From NCBI GenBank assembly GCA_033763575.1, contig JANRKF010000011.1, positions 1 through 64,000 on the forward strand: DNA of 64,000 nt, in the 5' to 3' direction. The translations under genes and the position numbers were made by a program. Under the pieces are notes generated by a model that saw nothing but the letters and a program-made list of their open reading frames with translations, was not told the DNA's origin and made no database searches. The DNA is from JANRKF01 sp033763575 (GTDB lineage Bacteria; Pseudomonadota; Alphaproteobacteria; Rickettsiales; SXRF01). The first letter of the stretch is position 1; each line of letters begins with the position of its first letter. Below, piece after piece: positions 41,006 through 49,170 of the stretch.

Positions 41006-41087
41006 GGGGACATGAGTAGTCGATTGTTAATTGCTCGTCATTGGTTTATTCTTATCCAACCAAAGACCAACAACCAAAGACTAATGA
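40971..41087. repeat. Inverted heptamer repeats between divergent genes
   Basis: Left: GGTCTTT, GGTTGTT, GGTCTTT, GGTCGTC. Right: CCAAAGA, CCAACAA, CCAAAGA, CTAATGA. Positions 40973-40995 and 41059-41081 are a perfect 23-bp inverted repeat. The left part encodes the HemW N-terminus, and the right part contains the ATG (41084) of the other gene. Confidence 0.85.
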
Positions 41088-41923
41088 CCAAATTCAAACA
41101 GCAAGACCAGCAGGCAATCGTGAATATTCTCCTGCGTTACTGGGAGGAGATCAGCGCGATTGAGCAGGAATTCGCCCTGCGGGTCGGCGCCGGTGACATG
41201 CGCCCGCGCATCGATTATTTCCACGACGCCATCCGCGCCTACACCACCGAACACAAGAGCAAGGACATGGAATCGCGCCTCGCCGTCGAACAACTGGCCT
41301 ATGACCTGCGCTGCCTGCGTTACCTTGCGACCATGCCGCTCGCCTCGATCACGCACGATACGCATAACCTGTCGCCGCAGTCGCTGCCCGCTGTCATCGC
41401 GCCGGGGCTGGTGGAAACTTCCAAGCGCATCGACCGCGAAACCAAAATGCGGCTTACCGAGCTTTATGAGCAATACGGCGTGCTGTTCGCCTCGCTGCTT
41501 CGGGAGACGGTGAATAACGATCATTATGAACGCAGCGAGACCATCAACGAAGATGTGACGCTCATCAACCAGATCATCGCGGCCATTGAAGGTTCGCTAT
41601 CTGCCCAGGAGGTGGCGTCGCTCGCGGTGCATCTCAAGGATCCGCATATCCGGCAGGAAATCATGTCGCTGCTGCCGGCCATGAAAGGCAAAAGCCTGCA
41701 CCAGCTGAACGGCCTGATCGCCCGGCTGAAAAGCGAGCAGCAACGCAAGGACCGCGAACTTAAAAATGTCGATTTATCCCACCATAACTATTCGACCACC
41801 CAGCTCATGCTGTATGAATCCGCCCGTGAAATGCTGATGAAAATGGCCGCCCAGGGGATGAACCTGGTCGGGCAGTTTGTGGAATCAACCCTGCGCCAGG
41901 GCCAGCAGGGCCGTGGACGTTAA
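41084..41923 (+). CDS. Hypothetical helical protein
   Basis: 279 aa, not recognised. Almost all helical and charged, no signal peptide. A long coiled-coil-like part runs through about residues 85-230 (LVETSKRIDRETKMRLTELY, LNGLIARLKSEQQRKDRELK). C-terminal block YESAREMLMKMAAQGMNLVGQFVESTLRQ. The frame is open further upstream, but ATG 41084 follows a repeat and matches the start of the K/Q-rich N-terminus (MTKFKQQDQQ). The stop TAA is part of element R10's left flank. Confidence 0.55.
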   Translation: MTKFKQQDQQAIVNILLRYWEEISAIEQEFALRVGAGDMRPRIDYFHDAIRAYTTEHKSKDMESRLAVEQLAYDLRCLRYLATMPLASITHDTHNLSPQSLPAVIAPGLVETSKRIDRETKMRLTELYEQYGVLFASLLRETVNNDHYERSETINEDVTLINQIIAAIEGSLSAQEVASLAVHLKDPHIRQEIMSLLPAMKGKSLHQLNGLIARLKSEQQRKDRELKNVDLSHHNYSTTQLMLYESAREMLMKMAAQGMNLVGQFVESTLRQGQQGRGR

Positions 41924-42043
41924 TTCTACTAGGCCTTGCTGCAAATAGCGGTTTGCTCCGCTTCCGCTCCGCACGTATTCGTGCATACGCTTGCGTTGCG
42001 GTTCTCGCAAATCGCTATTTTCACTAGCGGCCTAGCGAATTAA
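41920..42043 (+). repeat. Palindromic element R10
   Basis: Flanks TTAATTC (41920-41926, including the stop of the previous gene) and GAATTAA (42037-42043). Ends CTACTAGGCC and GGCCTAGCG as in R5. Variable stem TAGCGGTTTGC/GCAAATCGCTA. Hairpin CGTAT (41974-41978), 6-nt loop, ATACG (41985-41989). Confidence 0.9.
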
Positions 42044-42062
42044 TGGAAATGGAAAGGTAAAA

Positions 42063-42091
42063 TTGACGCAAGCCTTTTCCAGTGCTAGATT
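42063..42091 (+). promoter_or_regulatory. Promoter of the two-component operon
   Basis: TTGACG (42063-42068), 17-bp spacer, TAGATT (42086-42091), then ATG at 42098. Transcription would begin at or just before the ATG: a leaderless message. Confidence 0.65.
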
Positions 42092-42097
42092 GCGCGT

Positions 42098-42769
42098 ATG
42101 AAAATTCTCCTGATCGAAGATGATGCCGAGGCGGCGCAATACCTGCTCAAAGGACTCCGCGAGCAGGGGCATGTGCTCGACCACGCCGCGCAGGGCAAAG
42201 ATGGCCTCTTCATGGCCACCACCGAAAAATACGATGCGATGATTATCGACCGGATGATTCCGGAGGTGGACGGCCTCACCATCGTGCAGACGCTGCGGGC
42301 CTCAAACAACGAAACCCCGATTATCCTGCTCACCGCGCTTGATAAGGTGGATGAGAAGGTGAAGGGCCTGAAAGCCGGCGCCGACGACTATCTCGCCAAA
42401 CCTTACTCTTTCACCGAGCTGCTGGCGCGGCTGGAAACCATCACCCGCCGCAAGCCCGGCGAAAAAGCGCAAACCAAACTCACCTGCGGCGACCTGGAAA
42501 TGGACCTGCTCACCCGCACGGTGACGCGTGGCGGCAAGGACATCGAGCTGCAGGCGCGTGAATTCGCACTGCTTGAATATCTGCTGCGCAATAGCGGGCA
42601 GGTGGTGACGCGCACCATGCTGCTTGAACATGTGTGGGATTATAATTTCGATCCGCAGACGAATGTGATCGACGTGCATATCAGCCGCCTCCGCCAGAAA
42701 ATCGATAAGGGATTCGACAAGTCGCTGATCCAGACGCTCCGTGGCGCCGGTTATAAGCTGGCGGCCTGA
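42098..42769 (+). CDS. OmpR-family response regulator
   Basis: 223 aa. Receiver domain with the acidic pair EDD (residues 7-9), phospho-acceptor D51 in MIIDRMIPEVDG, T/LLTALD and K in AKPY; C-terminal winged helix (LEYLLRNSGQVVTRTMLLEHVWDYNF, VIDVHISRLRQKID). Followed 5 bp later by its histidine kinase. Stimulus unknown. Confidence 0.95.
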   Translation: MKILLIEDDAEAAQYLLKGLREQGHVLDHAAQGKDGLFMATTEKYDAMIIDRMIPEVDGLTIVQTLRASNNETPIILLTALDKVDEKVKGLKAGADDYLAKPYSFTELLARLETITRRKPGEKAQTKLTCGDLEMDLLTRTVTRGGKDIELQAREFALLEYLLRNSGQVVTRTMLLEHVWDYNFDPQTNVIDVHISRLRQKIDKGFDKSLIQTLRGAGYKLAA

Positions 42770-42774
42770 GGCCC

Positions 42775-44169
42775 ATGAATTCGCGCTTCGCCCGCATCCT
42801 GCACACCTTCACTTTCCGCCTGACGCTGGTCTATGTCGCCGTATTCAGCCTGTCGGTGATCCTGCTGTTCGGGTTTATTTATACCTTCACGCGCAACTAT
42901 ACGCAGAATCAGGTCAACGACTCGATCAAAATGCAATATTCCTACCTGCTGTCCGCCTATCGCGATAACGGTTCGGCGGGCGTGGAGCAGCGCATCACCC
43001 AGCTTATTGCCGAAGATGACGAAGCCAAGGAAATTTACCTGCTGGTCAATAAGGATTTCGAGAAAATAGAAGGCAACCTGAACATCTGGCCGACCAATGT
43101 GCAGGTGCTGGACAAGTTCAACAAAAACGGCGAGTGGATTATTTTTCACATTGAAAGCTCGCGCAACCAGCCGCAGGAAATCGAGGTGAAGGCGCTGGTC
43201 ATTCCGCTGTCGAAATGGCGCTATCTGCTGGTCGGTCTCACCACGCAGGAGCTTGAGCGCATCGAGCAGATTATCATCCGCACCTTTTTCGCCAGCCTCA
43301 TCGTCACGCTCATCATGGCGTTCGCCGGGGCGCTGGTGATGACGCGCAGCGTCATGAAGCGCATCAACGTCATCAACCGCTCCGCCTACACGATCATGCA
43401 TGGCAATCTGACGGCGCGCATTCCGTTTACCAAAGGCGGCGACGAGTTCGACGATCTGTCGGCCAACCTGAATATGATGCTCGACAAGATCGAGATGCTG
43501 CTGCAATCGATCAGCCTTTTCGCCAACAATATCGCCCATGATTTACGCTCGCCGCTTTCGCGCATCATCACCCGGCTGGATGCGGGATTGCGCAAGATCG
43601 ATGTGGATAATCCGGCGCGCAACCTGCTGGAAAAAAACATTCACGATATGGAAGGGCTGGTTGCCACCTTCAACTCCATCCTGAAAATTTCCGAGCTGGA
43701 GGCGAGCACTGAGTTGCAGCAATTTTCTACGGTCAATCTCCGCGAGGTGCTAAGCGACCTCGTCGAATTTTATGAGCCGATGGCCAGCGAGCGGCATATT
43801 TCGCTCACGACGCTGATCGATGAGCGGCTGGTGGTGCATGGCGAGCGGCATCTCCTTGCCCAGGCGTTTGCCAACCTGCTCGACAATGCCATTAAATTCA
43901 CGCCATCGCAGGGTCATATTCATATTACGACCGAAGCGCGTGGTGACTATGTCGATGTGAGCATTGCCGATTCCGGGTCGGGCATCCCCGAAAACTATCA
44001 TGAAAAAGTGTTTGAAAAATTTTTCCGTATCGAAGAAAGCCGCCATACCAAGGGCAACGGGCTGGGGCTGTCGCTGGTTGCGGCCATCGCCCGTATCCAC
44101 AAGGCGGAGATTATGTTGTCCGATAATAAGCCGGGCCTCAAGGTAACGCTGATCCTGCGGCGTGTGTGA
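42775..44169 (+). CDS. Sensor histidine kinase
   Basis: 464 aa. Two membrane helices (about 17-38 and 163-187) enclose a ~125-aa periplasmic sensor. HAMP region follows, with the HisKA block NNIAHDLRSPLSRI (His near 255) and HATPase N-box FANLLDNAIKFT, G1 IADSGSGIPE and G2 TKGNGLGLSLV. Phosphorylates the adjacent OmpR-type regulator. Confidence 0.95.
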   Translation: MNSRFARILHTFTFRLTLVYVAVFSLSVILLFGFIYTFTRNYTQNQVNDSIKMQYSYLLSAYRDNGSAGVEQRITQLIAEDDEAKEIYLLVNKDFEKIEGNLNIWPTNVQVLDKFNKNGEWIIFHIESSRNQPQEIEVKALVIPLSKWRYLLVGLTTQELERIEQIIIRTFFASLIVTLIMAFAGALVMTRSVMKRINVINRSAYTIMHGNLTARIPFTKGGDEFDDLSANLNMMLDKIEMLLQSISLFANNIAHDLRSPLSRIITRLDAGLRKIDVDNPARNLLEKNIHDMEGLVATFNSILKISELEASTELQQFSTVNLREVLSDLVEFYEPMASERHISLTTLIDERLVVHGERHLLAQAFANLLDNAIKFTPSQGHIHITTEARGDYVDVSIADSGSGIPENYHEKVFEKFFRIEESRHTKGNGLGLSLVAAIARIHKAEIMLSDNKPGLKVTLILRRV

Positions 44170-44245
44170 AGCGCGGGGGCGCAGGATCCCTAAACATGAA
44201 TATCGCCATTATTTCCAGCAACTTGTCATTTTTTCCATTTTTTTT

Positions 44246-44267
44246 CATTTTACCCCCTTCCGTGACA
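44246..44267 (+). promoter_or_regulatory. Conserved intergenic motif, copy 2
   Basis: Begins CATTTTACCCCCTTCCGTGA; matches 8897-8918 (reverse strand) at 21 of 22 positions. It lies 160 bases upstream of the bdhA start and about 75 upstream of its promoter. Confidence 0.45.
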
Positions 44268-44320
44268 CATGCCTGCATGGGATTCTGTCCATAGGGGCTG
44301 AAAGAAGTGCAGTCTGCCGG

Positions 44321-44349
44321 TTGCATCGCGATCGCACAGAATCTATATT
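44321..44349 (+). promoter_or_regulatory. Promoter of bdhA
   Basis: TTGCAT (44321-44326), 17-bp spacer, TATATT (44344-44349). The leader of about 50 nt ends in AGGAGG before ATG 44406. Confidence 0.65.
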
Positions 44350-44405
44350 GAATTGCACGCTGTGTTGCGTTTCGCAAATGCAGGCGTGTAAAAAAGGAGG
44401 CGAAT

Positions 44406-45188
44406 ATGTTGAAGGATAAAAATGCGATTGTCACCGGCTCGACCAGCGGTATCGGACTCGCCGTTGCTTATGCCTTGGCTAAACAGGGCTGCAATATCAT
44501 GCTCAATGGCTTTGGCGATAAGGCGGTAATCGATAAGGAAGTCGCTGATATCAGGCAGAAATTCGGAGTGAAAGTCGAATATTCCCCCGCCGATATGACC
44601 AAGCCGGAAGAGATTGCCGGGATGGTGGCGCTTTGTGAGAAAAGCTTCGGCAGCGTCGATATATTAGTGAATAATGCCGGTATTCAGTACACCGCCCCGG
44701 TGACCGGATTCCCGGAAGAAAAATGGGATGCGATCATCGCGATCAATCTCTCCTCCGCCTTCCACTCGGTCAAAGCGGCGCTGCCTTCCATGCAGAAGAA
44801 TAATTTCGGGCGCATCGTCAATATCGCCTCGGTGCATGGGCTGGTGGCATCGACTAACAAGGCCGCCTATGTCGCCGCCAAGCACGGCATCGTCGGGCTT
44901 ACCAAGGTGATCGCGCTCGAAAATGCCGAGGCGAATATCACCTGCAACGCCATCTGCCCGGCATGGGTGCATACGCCGCTGGTGCAGAAACAGATCGAGG
45001 ATAAAGCCAAAGAGCAGAATATCAGTATCGACGAGGCGACCGGGCGGCTGCTCGGCGAGAAACAGCCCAACAAGCGCTTCATCAAGCCAGAGCAGATCGG
45101 CGAATTCATTGTTTTCATCTGCGGCGATAACGGCGGCTCGATGACCGGGGAGATCCTGACCATGAGCGGCGGATGGTTGGCACAGTGA
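44406..45188 (+). CDS. bdhA: 3-hydroxybutyrate dehydrogenase
   Basis: 260 aa short-chain dehydrogenase. NAD site TGSTSGIG (10-17), NNAG (89-92), catalytic Ser142, Tyr155, Lys159 (YVAAK). The stretch CNAICPAWVHTPLVQKQI and the C-terminal SMTGEILTMSGGWLAQ are typical of D-3-hydroxybutyrate dehydrogenases. Oxidises 3-hydroxybutyrate to acetoacetate. Followed by a patatin, suggesting PHB turnover. Confidence 0.93.
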   Translation: MLKDKNAIVTGSTSGIGLAVAYALAKQGCNIMLNGFGDKAVIDKEVADIRQKFGVKVEYSPADMTKPEEIAGMVALCEKSFGSVDILVNNAGIQYTAPVTGFPEEKWDAIIAINLSSAFHSVKAALPSMQKNNFGRIVNIASVHGLVASTNKAAYVAAKHGIVGLTKVIALENAEANITCNAICPAWVHTPLVQKQIEDKAKEQNISIDEATGRLLGEKQPNKRFIKPEQIGEFIVFICGDNGGSMTGEILTMSGGWLAQ

Positions 45189-45246
45189 AGGCATTCGTGA
45201 AAATGTCTCTCGTTCGCCGCATCTTGACGAATGCAGGAGGTGGCGC

Positions 45247-46344
45247 GTGAGCAAAAAAACCTACAAGATCAACTTCGCACTACAGGGCGGCGGGTCGCAC
45301 GGGGCTTATACATGGGGCGTGCTGGAGCGTTTTCTTGAAGAGGAAGATATCGAGATCGAAGCGATCAGCGGCACCAGCGCCGGGGCGATGAATGCGGCGG
45401 TGCTGGTAAACGGCTATGCAAAAGGCGGCCGCGCAGGCGCCATCGCTTTGCTCGAGAAATTCTGGCGCAAGGTGAGCGACGTGGCGGCCTTTTCGCCGAT
45501 GAGCAAATCGCCGATGGAGCGCATGATCACCGGCTGGAATATGGACGCCTCGCCGGTCTATCACTGGTTCGATGTGATGAGCCGGATTTTTTCGCCCTAT
45601 GAGCTGAATCCGCTCAACGTCAATCCGCTGAAAATGGTGCTTGACGATGTGCTTGATATGGAGCTGTTCCGCACGAATCCTTCGATTGGATGTTTTGTCA
45701 CCGCGACGCATGTCGAAAGCGGGCAGGCACGGGTGTTTTCCTGCGAGGAAATGTCAACGGAGGTGCTGCTGGCTTCATCCTGCATTCCCTTCATGTTCCA
45801 GGCGGTGCAAGTGCAGAATGAATATTATTGGGACGGCGGTTATATGGGAAACCCGACCATCTGGCCGCTGATTTATCATAGCCGGTCGGAGGATGTGGTG
45901 CTGGTGCAGATCAATCCCATCCACAACGCGCAGATTCCGCGCAGTGCGCCGGAAATCATCAACCGGCTGAATGAAATTACCTTCAACTCCAGCCTGGTTG
46001 CCGAGATGCGTGCGATTGATTTTGTCTCGCGCCTGATTCGTGAGAAGCGCGTTGAGAAAGGGCGCTATAAGGACATGAAGATGCATCTGGTCTATTCGCC
46101 GGAGGAAATGATTCATCTGAATGCGTCGAGCAAGATGAATGCAGATTGGGATTTTTTCCTTTATCTGCGCAACATCGGCCGCACGGCGGCGGATGAATGG
46201 CTGAAAGAAAATAAAACCAAGCTTGGCGTTAAATCGACGCTCGACATACGCAGCAAATTTCTCTGCGGCCCTGGCGTTTGCAAGGTAAGCTTCCCGGCGG
46301 CGGAAGGAAAGCGGGCGCCTAGAAAATCGCGTAGAAAAAAATGA
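45247..46344 (+). CDS. Patatin-like phospholipase / putative PHB depolymerase-linked hydrolase
   Basis: 365 aa. Ser-Asp dyad hydrolase: oxyanion loop LQGGGSHGAYTWG, GTSAG with Ser44, and DGG with Asp196. GTG at 45247 follows AGGAGG by 6 nt. The bdhA-patatin pairing is common in alphaproteobacteria, where it is thought to act with polyhydroxybutyrate metabolism; substrate here not shown. Basic C-terminus (GKRAPRKSRRKK). Overlaps rsmA by 4 bp. Confidence 0.88.
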   Translation: MSKKTYKINFALQGGGSHGAYTWGVLERFLEEEDIEIEAISGTSAGAMNAAVLVNGYAKGGRAGAIALLEKFWRKVSDVAAFSPMSKSPMERMITGWNMDASPVYHWFDVMSRIFSPYELNPLNVNPLKMVLDDVLDMELFRTNPSIGCFVTATHVESGQARVFSCEEMSTEVLLASSCIPFMFQAVQVQNEYYWDGGYMGNPTIWPLIYHSRSEDVVLVQINPIHNAQIPRSAPEIINRLNEITFNSSLVAEMRAIDFVSRLIREKRVEKGRYKDMKMHLVYSPEEMIHLNASSKMNADWDFFLYLRNIGRTAADEWLKENKTKLGVKSTLDIRSKFLCGPGVCKVSFPAAEGKRAPRKSRRKK

Positions 46345-47195
46345 GCCTGCTTGCGGCACTCCCAACATTGAAAGCCACCATCGATGCACACGGGCTGGGT
46401 GCGCGTAAAGCTCTCGGCCAGCATTTCCTGCTGGATGCGAATATCGTCCGCCGCATTGCGTCCTATGCCGGTGATCTTGATGGCCGGACGGCGATTGAAA
46501 TCGGCCCCGGTCCGGGCGGCCTCACCCGCGCTTTGCTTGAATCAAACGCTGCGCGGGTGGTGGCGATTGAAAAGGACGAGCGCTTCCTTCTCGTCCTGGC
46601 GCAGCTCAAAGAAGCCGCCGGCGAACGTTTCATCGTGGCAAAGGACGATGCGCTGAGGCATGACCTGCTGCACTATCCGGCGCCGCGAAAAATCGTCGCC
46701 AACCTGCCTTATAATGTCGGCACCGAGCTGCTGGTGCACTGGCTGGAAGATATTGCAAAGGACAGCGCAGTTTATGAATCGATGACGCTGATGTTCCAGA
46801 AAGAGGTGGCAGAGCGTATCACCGCGACCCATGGCAGCAAGGATTACGGGCGCTTGAGCGTGTTCGCGCAGTGGCTCTGCAAGATTCGCTACGATATGGA
46901 ATTGCCGCCCGGCGCGTTCTCGCCGCCGCCGAAAGTATCCTCGGCGGTCGTGACCTTAACCCCACGCAAAACGCCGCTCTTTCCGGCGAAGAAGGAAACG
47001 CTGGAAAAACTTCTCGCCAAGGCGTTCGGCCAGCGGCGCAAGATGCTGCGTTCGGCGCTCAAGGGAATCATTCCGGATATGGAATCATTTTTTGCTGAGT
47101 CCGGTATCGACCCGACGCTTCGTGCCGAACAGGTGGATATCGCGGGTTTCGGCCGGATGGCGGCGGTGCTAGAGCTTCGCGATAAAATCGGATAG
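46341..47195 (+). CDS. rsmA: 16S rRNA dimethyladenosine transferase (A1518/A1519)
   Basis: 284 aa. KALGQHFLLDANIVRRIA, SAM site AIEIGPGPGGLTRALLE, IVANLPYNVGTELLVHWL, LMFQKEVAERI, PPGAFSPPPKVSSAVV. Its last 27 bp overlap the convergent gmk gene. Confidence 0.96.
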   Translation: MSLLAALPTLKATIDAHGLGARKALGQHFLLDANIVRRIASYAGDLDGRTAIEIGPGPGGLTRALLESNAARVVAIEKDERFLLVLAQLKEAAGERFIVAKDDALRHDLLHYPAPRKIVANLPYNVGTELLVHWLEDIAKDSAVYESMTLMFQKEVAERITATHGSKDYGRLSVFAQWLCKIRYDMELPPGAFSPPPKVSSAVVTLTPRKTPLFPAKKETLEKLLAKAFGQRRKMLRSALKGIIPDMESFFAESGIDPTLRAEQVDIAGFGRMAAVLELRDKIG

Positions 47196-47822
47196 ACCTT
47201 CTTGCCGAACGCGCTTTAGGCGCTCGGCGCGGAGGATGGTGTCGATCTTTTCCAGCGTCTGTTCGAACTCATGGTTTACCAGCACATAATCATATTCGTT
47301 CCAGTGACTGATCTCGGCGCTGGCTTTGCTCATGCGACCTGCCACCACCTCCTCGGAATCCTGGGCGCGGGCGCTTAAGCGGCGCTCCAGCTCGGCCATC
47401 GAGGGCGGCAGGATGAACACGCTTACGACTTCGTTACGGGCTTTTTCCGCCAGTTGCCGCGTGCCCTGCCAGTCGATGTCGAATAAAACATCGGTGCCTT
47501 TTTCGATATTGGACGTCACAAACGGTGCCGGGGTGCCGTAGTGGTAATCGAAGACTTTGGCATGTTCGAGCAGCTCGCCCGCACTCGCCATGTTTAAAAA
47601 TTCCTCATGGCTTACGAAGAAATAATCCTGGCCGTGCACCTCGCCCGGCCTTGCTTTTCGCGTCGTTACCGACACCGACATGCAGATCGATTCATGCGGC
47701 GGCGCATTTTTATAACGATCGAGCAGCGCCCGTGAGAGCGTGGTTTTCCCCGCGCCCGACGGTGAGGAAAGAATAAACATCAACCCGCGCCGGTGCAGCT
47801 CGATGGAGGTTTGCACGCTCAT
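47169..47822 (-). CDS. gmk: Guanylate kinase
   Basis: 217 aa. P-loop LSSPSGAGKTTLSRALL, SVSVTTRKARPGEVHGQDYFFV, HAKVFDYHYGTP, VLFDIDWQGTRQL, RLSARAQDSEEVVAGRM. Converts GMP to GDP. 4-bp overlap with the upstream SCO1 gene. Confidence 0.96.
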   Translation of the reverse strand: MSVQTSIELHRRGLMFILSSPSGAGKTTLSRALLDRYKNAPPHESICMSVSVTTRKARPGEVHGQDYFFVSHEEFLNMASAGELLEHAKVFDYHYGTPAPFVTSNIEKGTDVLFDIDWQGTRQLAEKARNEVVSVFILPPSMAELERRLSARAQDSEEVVAGRMSKASAEISHWNEYDYVLVNHEFEQTLEKIDTILRAERLKRVRQEGLSDFIAKL

Positions 47823-48400
47823 TCAGACGGCCCATCCGCAAGGGTTTTTGCCAGTTCGTCGGCGCTGATGGTGTAGGGGAAATGTTTGATATATTCGCCC
47901 TTTTCATTCATCCAGTAAATGAGCGACGAGTGATCCATCAGGTCGCCCTGTTCAGCGTAATAGGTTTTGTACAGGCTCGCGACCTCCTTGATCTGCTCTT
48001 CGCTGCCGGTAAGCCCCACGATGCGCGGATTGAAATTGGAGAGAAAATCCTTGATGCGTTCCGGCGTATCATGCTTGCTGTCGACGGAAATAAACACCGG
48101 CACGATATGCCCGGCCTTTTCGCCGAGCGAATCCATCGTGCTGCTGATCGTAGCCATCGTCGTCGGGCAGATTTCCGGGCAGCGCGTGAAGCCAAAAAAC
48201 ACCAGCATCTGCTTGCCGCGAAATTCCGCATCGCTCACCTGCTTGCCGTTCTGGTCAGTCAGGGTGAACGCTCCGCCGATCGCGGCTTTCCCGCTGCCGG
48301 AATCGGGCGGCATGCTGCTCGTATTATCTTTGGTGGCAAGCAGGGCGACGCTGGTAAACACCAGCATCAGGAGGAGTATAATGGATAGGAATTTGTTCAT
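47819..48400 (-). CDS. SCO1/SenC-family copper chaperone
   Basis: 193 aa. N-terminal membrane anchor (FLSIILLLMLVFTSVALLAT), thioredoxin-like fold with the copper motif C-x3-C in FTRCPEICPTT and the conserved His in DHSSLIYWMN. Assembles the CuA site of cytochrome oxidase at the membrane. Confidence 0.93.
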   Translation of the reverse strand: MNKFLSIILLLMLVFTSVALLATKDNTSSMPPDSGSGKAAIGGAFTLTDQNGKQVSDAEFRGKQMLVFFGFTRCPEICPTTMATISSTMDSLGEKAGHIVPVFISVDSKHDTPERIKDFLSNFNPRIVGLTGSEEQIKEVASLYKTYYAEQGDLMDHSSLIYWMNEKGEYIKHFPYTISADELAKTLADGPSE

Positions 48401-48422
48401 ATTCAGCCGCTTACCCTGACGT

Positions 48423-48451
48423 TTGCAGATCGATTCCGCATGTGTTACAAT
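48423..48451 (+). promoter_or_regulatory. Promoter of gene at 48490
   Basis: TTGCAG (48423-48428), 17-bp spacer, TACAAT (48446-48451). Confidence 0.6.
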
Positions 48452-48489
48452 TATAGCAGCAGTTAGCGCTGGGGGGCGCGCCTGAGGCT

Positions 48490-49170
48490 ATGTTACCAGT
48501 TGCCATTCATACACAAGTCATACCGCCAACTCAAGTTTCTTTCGTGGCAACGCCGTTGCCGGGAACGTCGGTGCTGCGCACGCTTCCGGATGTGGTTCCG
48601 CCTTCTGTGCCCAACGCGGCGCTCGGCCCTGATTATAAAGGCAATGGAGGATATGTTTCCGCCGCTGCCGCGCCATCTGCGGCGAGCGCAGGCTCGGTGC
48701 TTTCGCTGCTTATTCCCGCCAACCTGAATACCAGCAGCGCGTCATTATCAGCCAGCGCGATATTCGCGACACAGCTTTTATCGCAGGACGCCGAAGGTAG
48801 CAGTGTGCTGTTTGAAGTGTATGACGAGCTGGTCGCCGCCGCTCAGGTGAAATACAAACCCAGCAATGCCGCGCTTCCTGAGCCGGTGCCGAATAATCTA
48901 TTCGCTAAAATACTGGCCGAGGAACAAACCCAGAACAGCCAGCGTGTGGTGGCGCAGGCCGCCGCTGTGCCAAAAGAAACCGCCGCACCTGCCGCGCTGC
49001 AAACGGCCGCCGCTGCTCCCAAGCTTTCAGCCGCCCCGCTCAAACAAAAAACCGGCGATACCATTTCGCTATTCGCCGCACGCCTTGCCAGCGGCGCTTA
49101 TCAGGCTTCCAGCACGCGCAATCATGCGGAGCTTGAGGCGGCGGAAGCGGTGGATAATATTTACGGCTGA
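48490..49170 (+). CDS. Ala/Pro-rich hypothetical protein
   Basis: 226 aa, not recognised. Low-complexity Ala/Pro/Ser-rich with a more ordered middle (FATQLLSQDAEGSSVLFEVYDELVAAAQVKY) and an end motif LFAARLASGAYQASS. No signal peptide or membrane helix. It has its own consensus-like promoter. The stop overlaps the convergent oxygenase gene by 10 bp. A surface, flagellar or structural role cannot be told from sequence. Confidence 0.55.
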   Translation: MLPVAIHTQVIPPTQVSFVATPLPGTSVLRTLPDVVPPSVPNAALGPDYKGNGGYVSAAAAPSAASAGSVLSLLIPANLNTSSASLSASAIFATQLLSQDAEGSSVLFEVYDELVAAAQVKYKPSNAALPEPVPNNLFAKILAEEQTQNSQRVVAQAAAVPKETAAPAALQTAAAAPKLSAAPLKQKTGDTISLFAARLASGAYQASSTRNHAELEAAEAVDNIYG

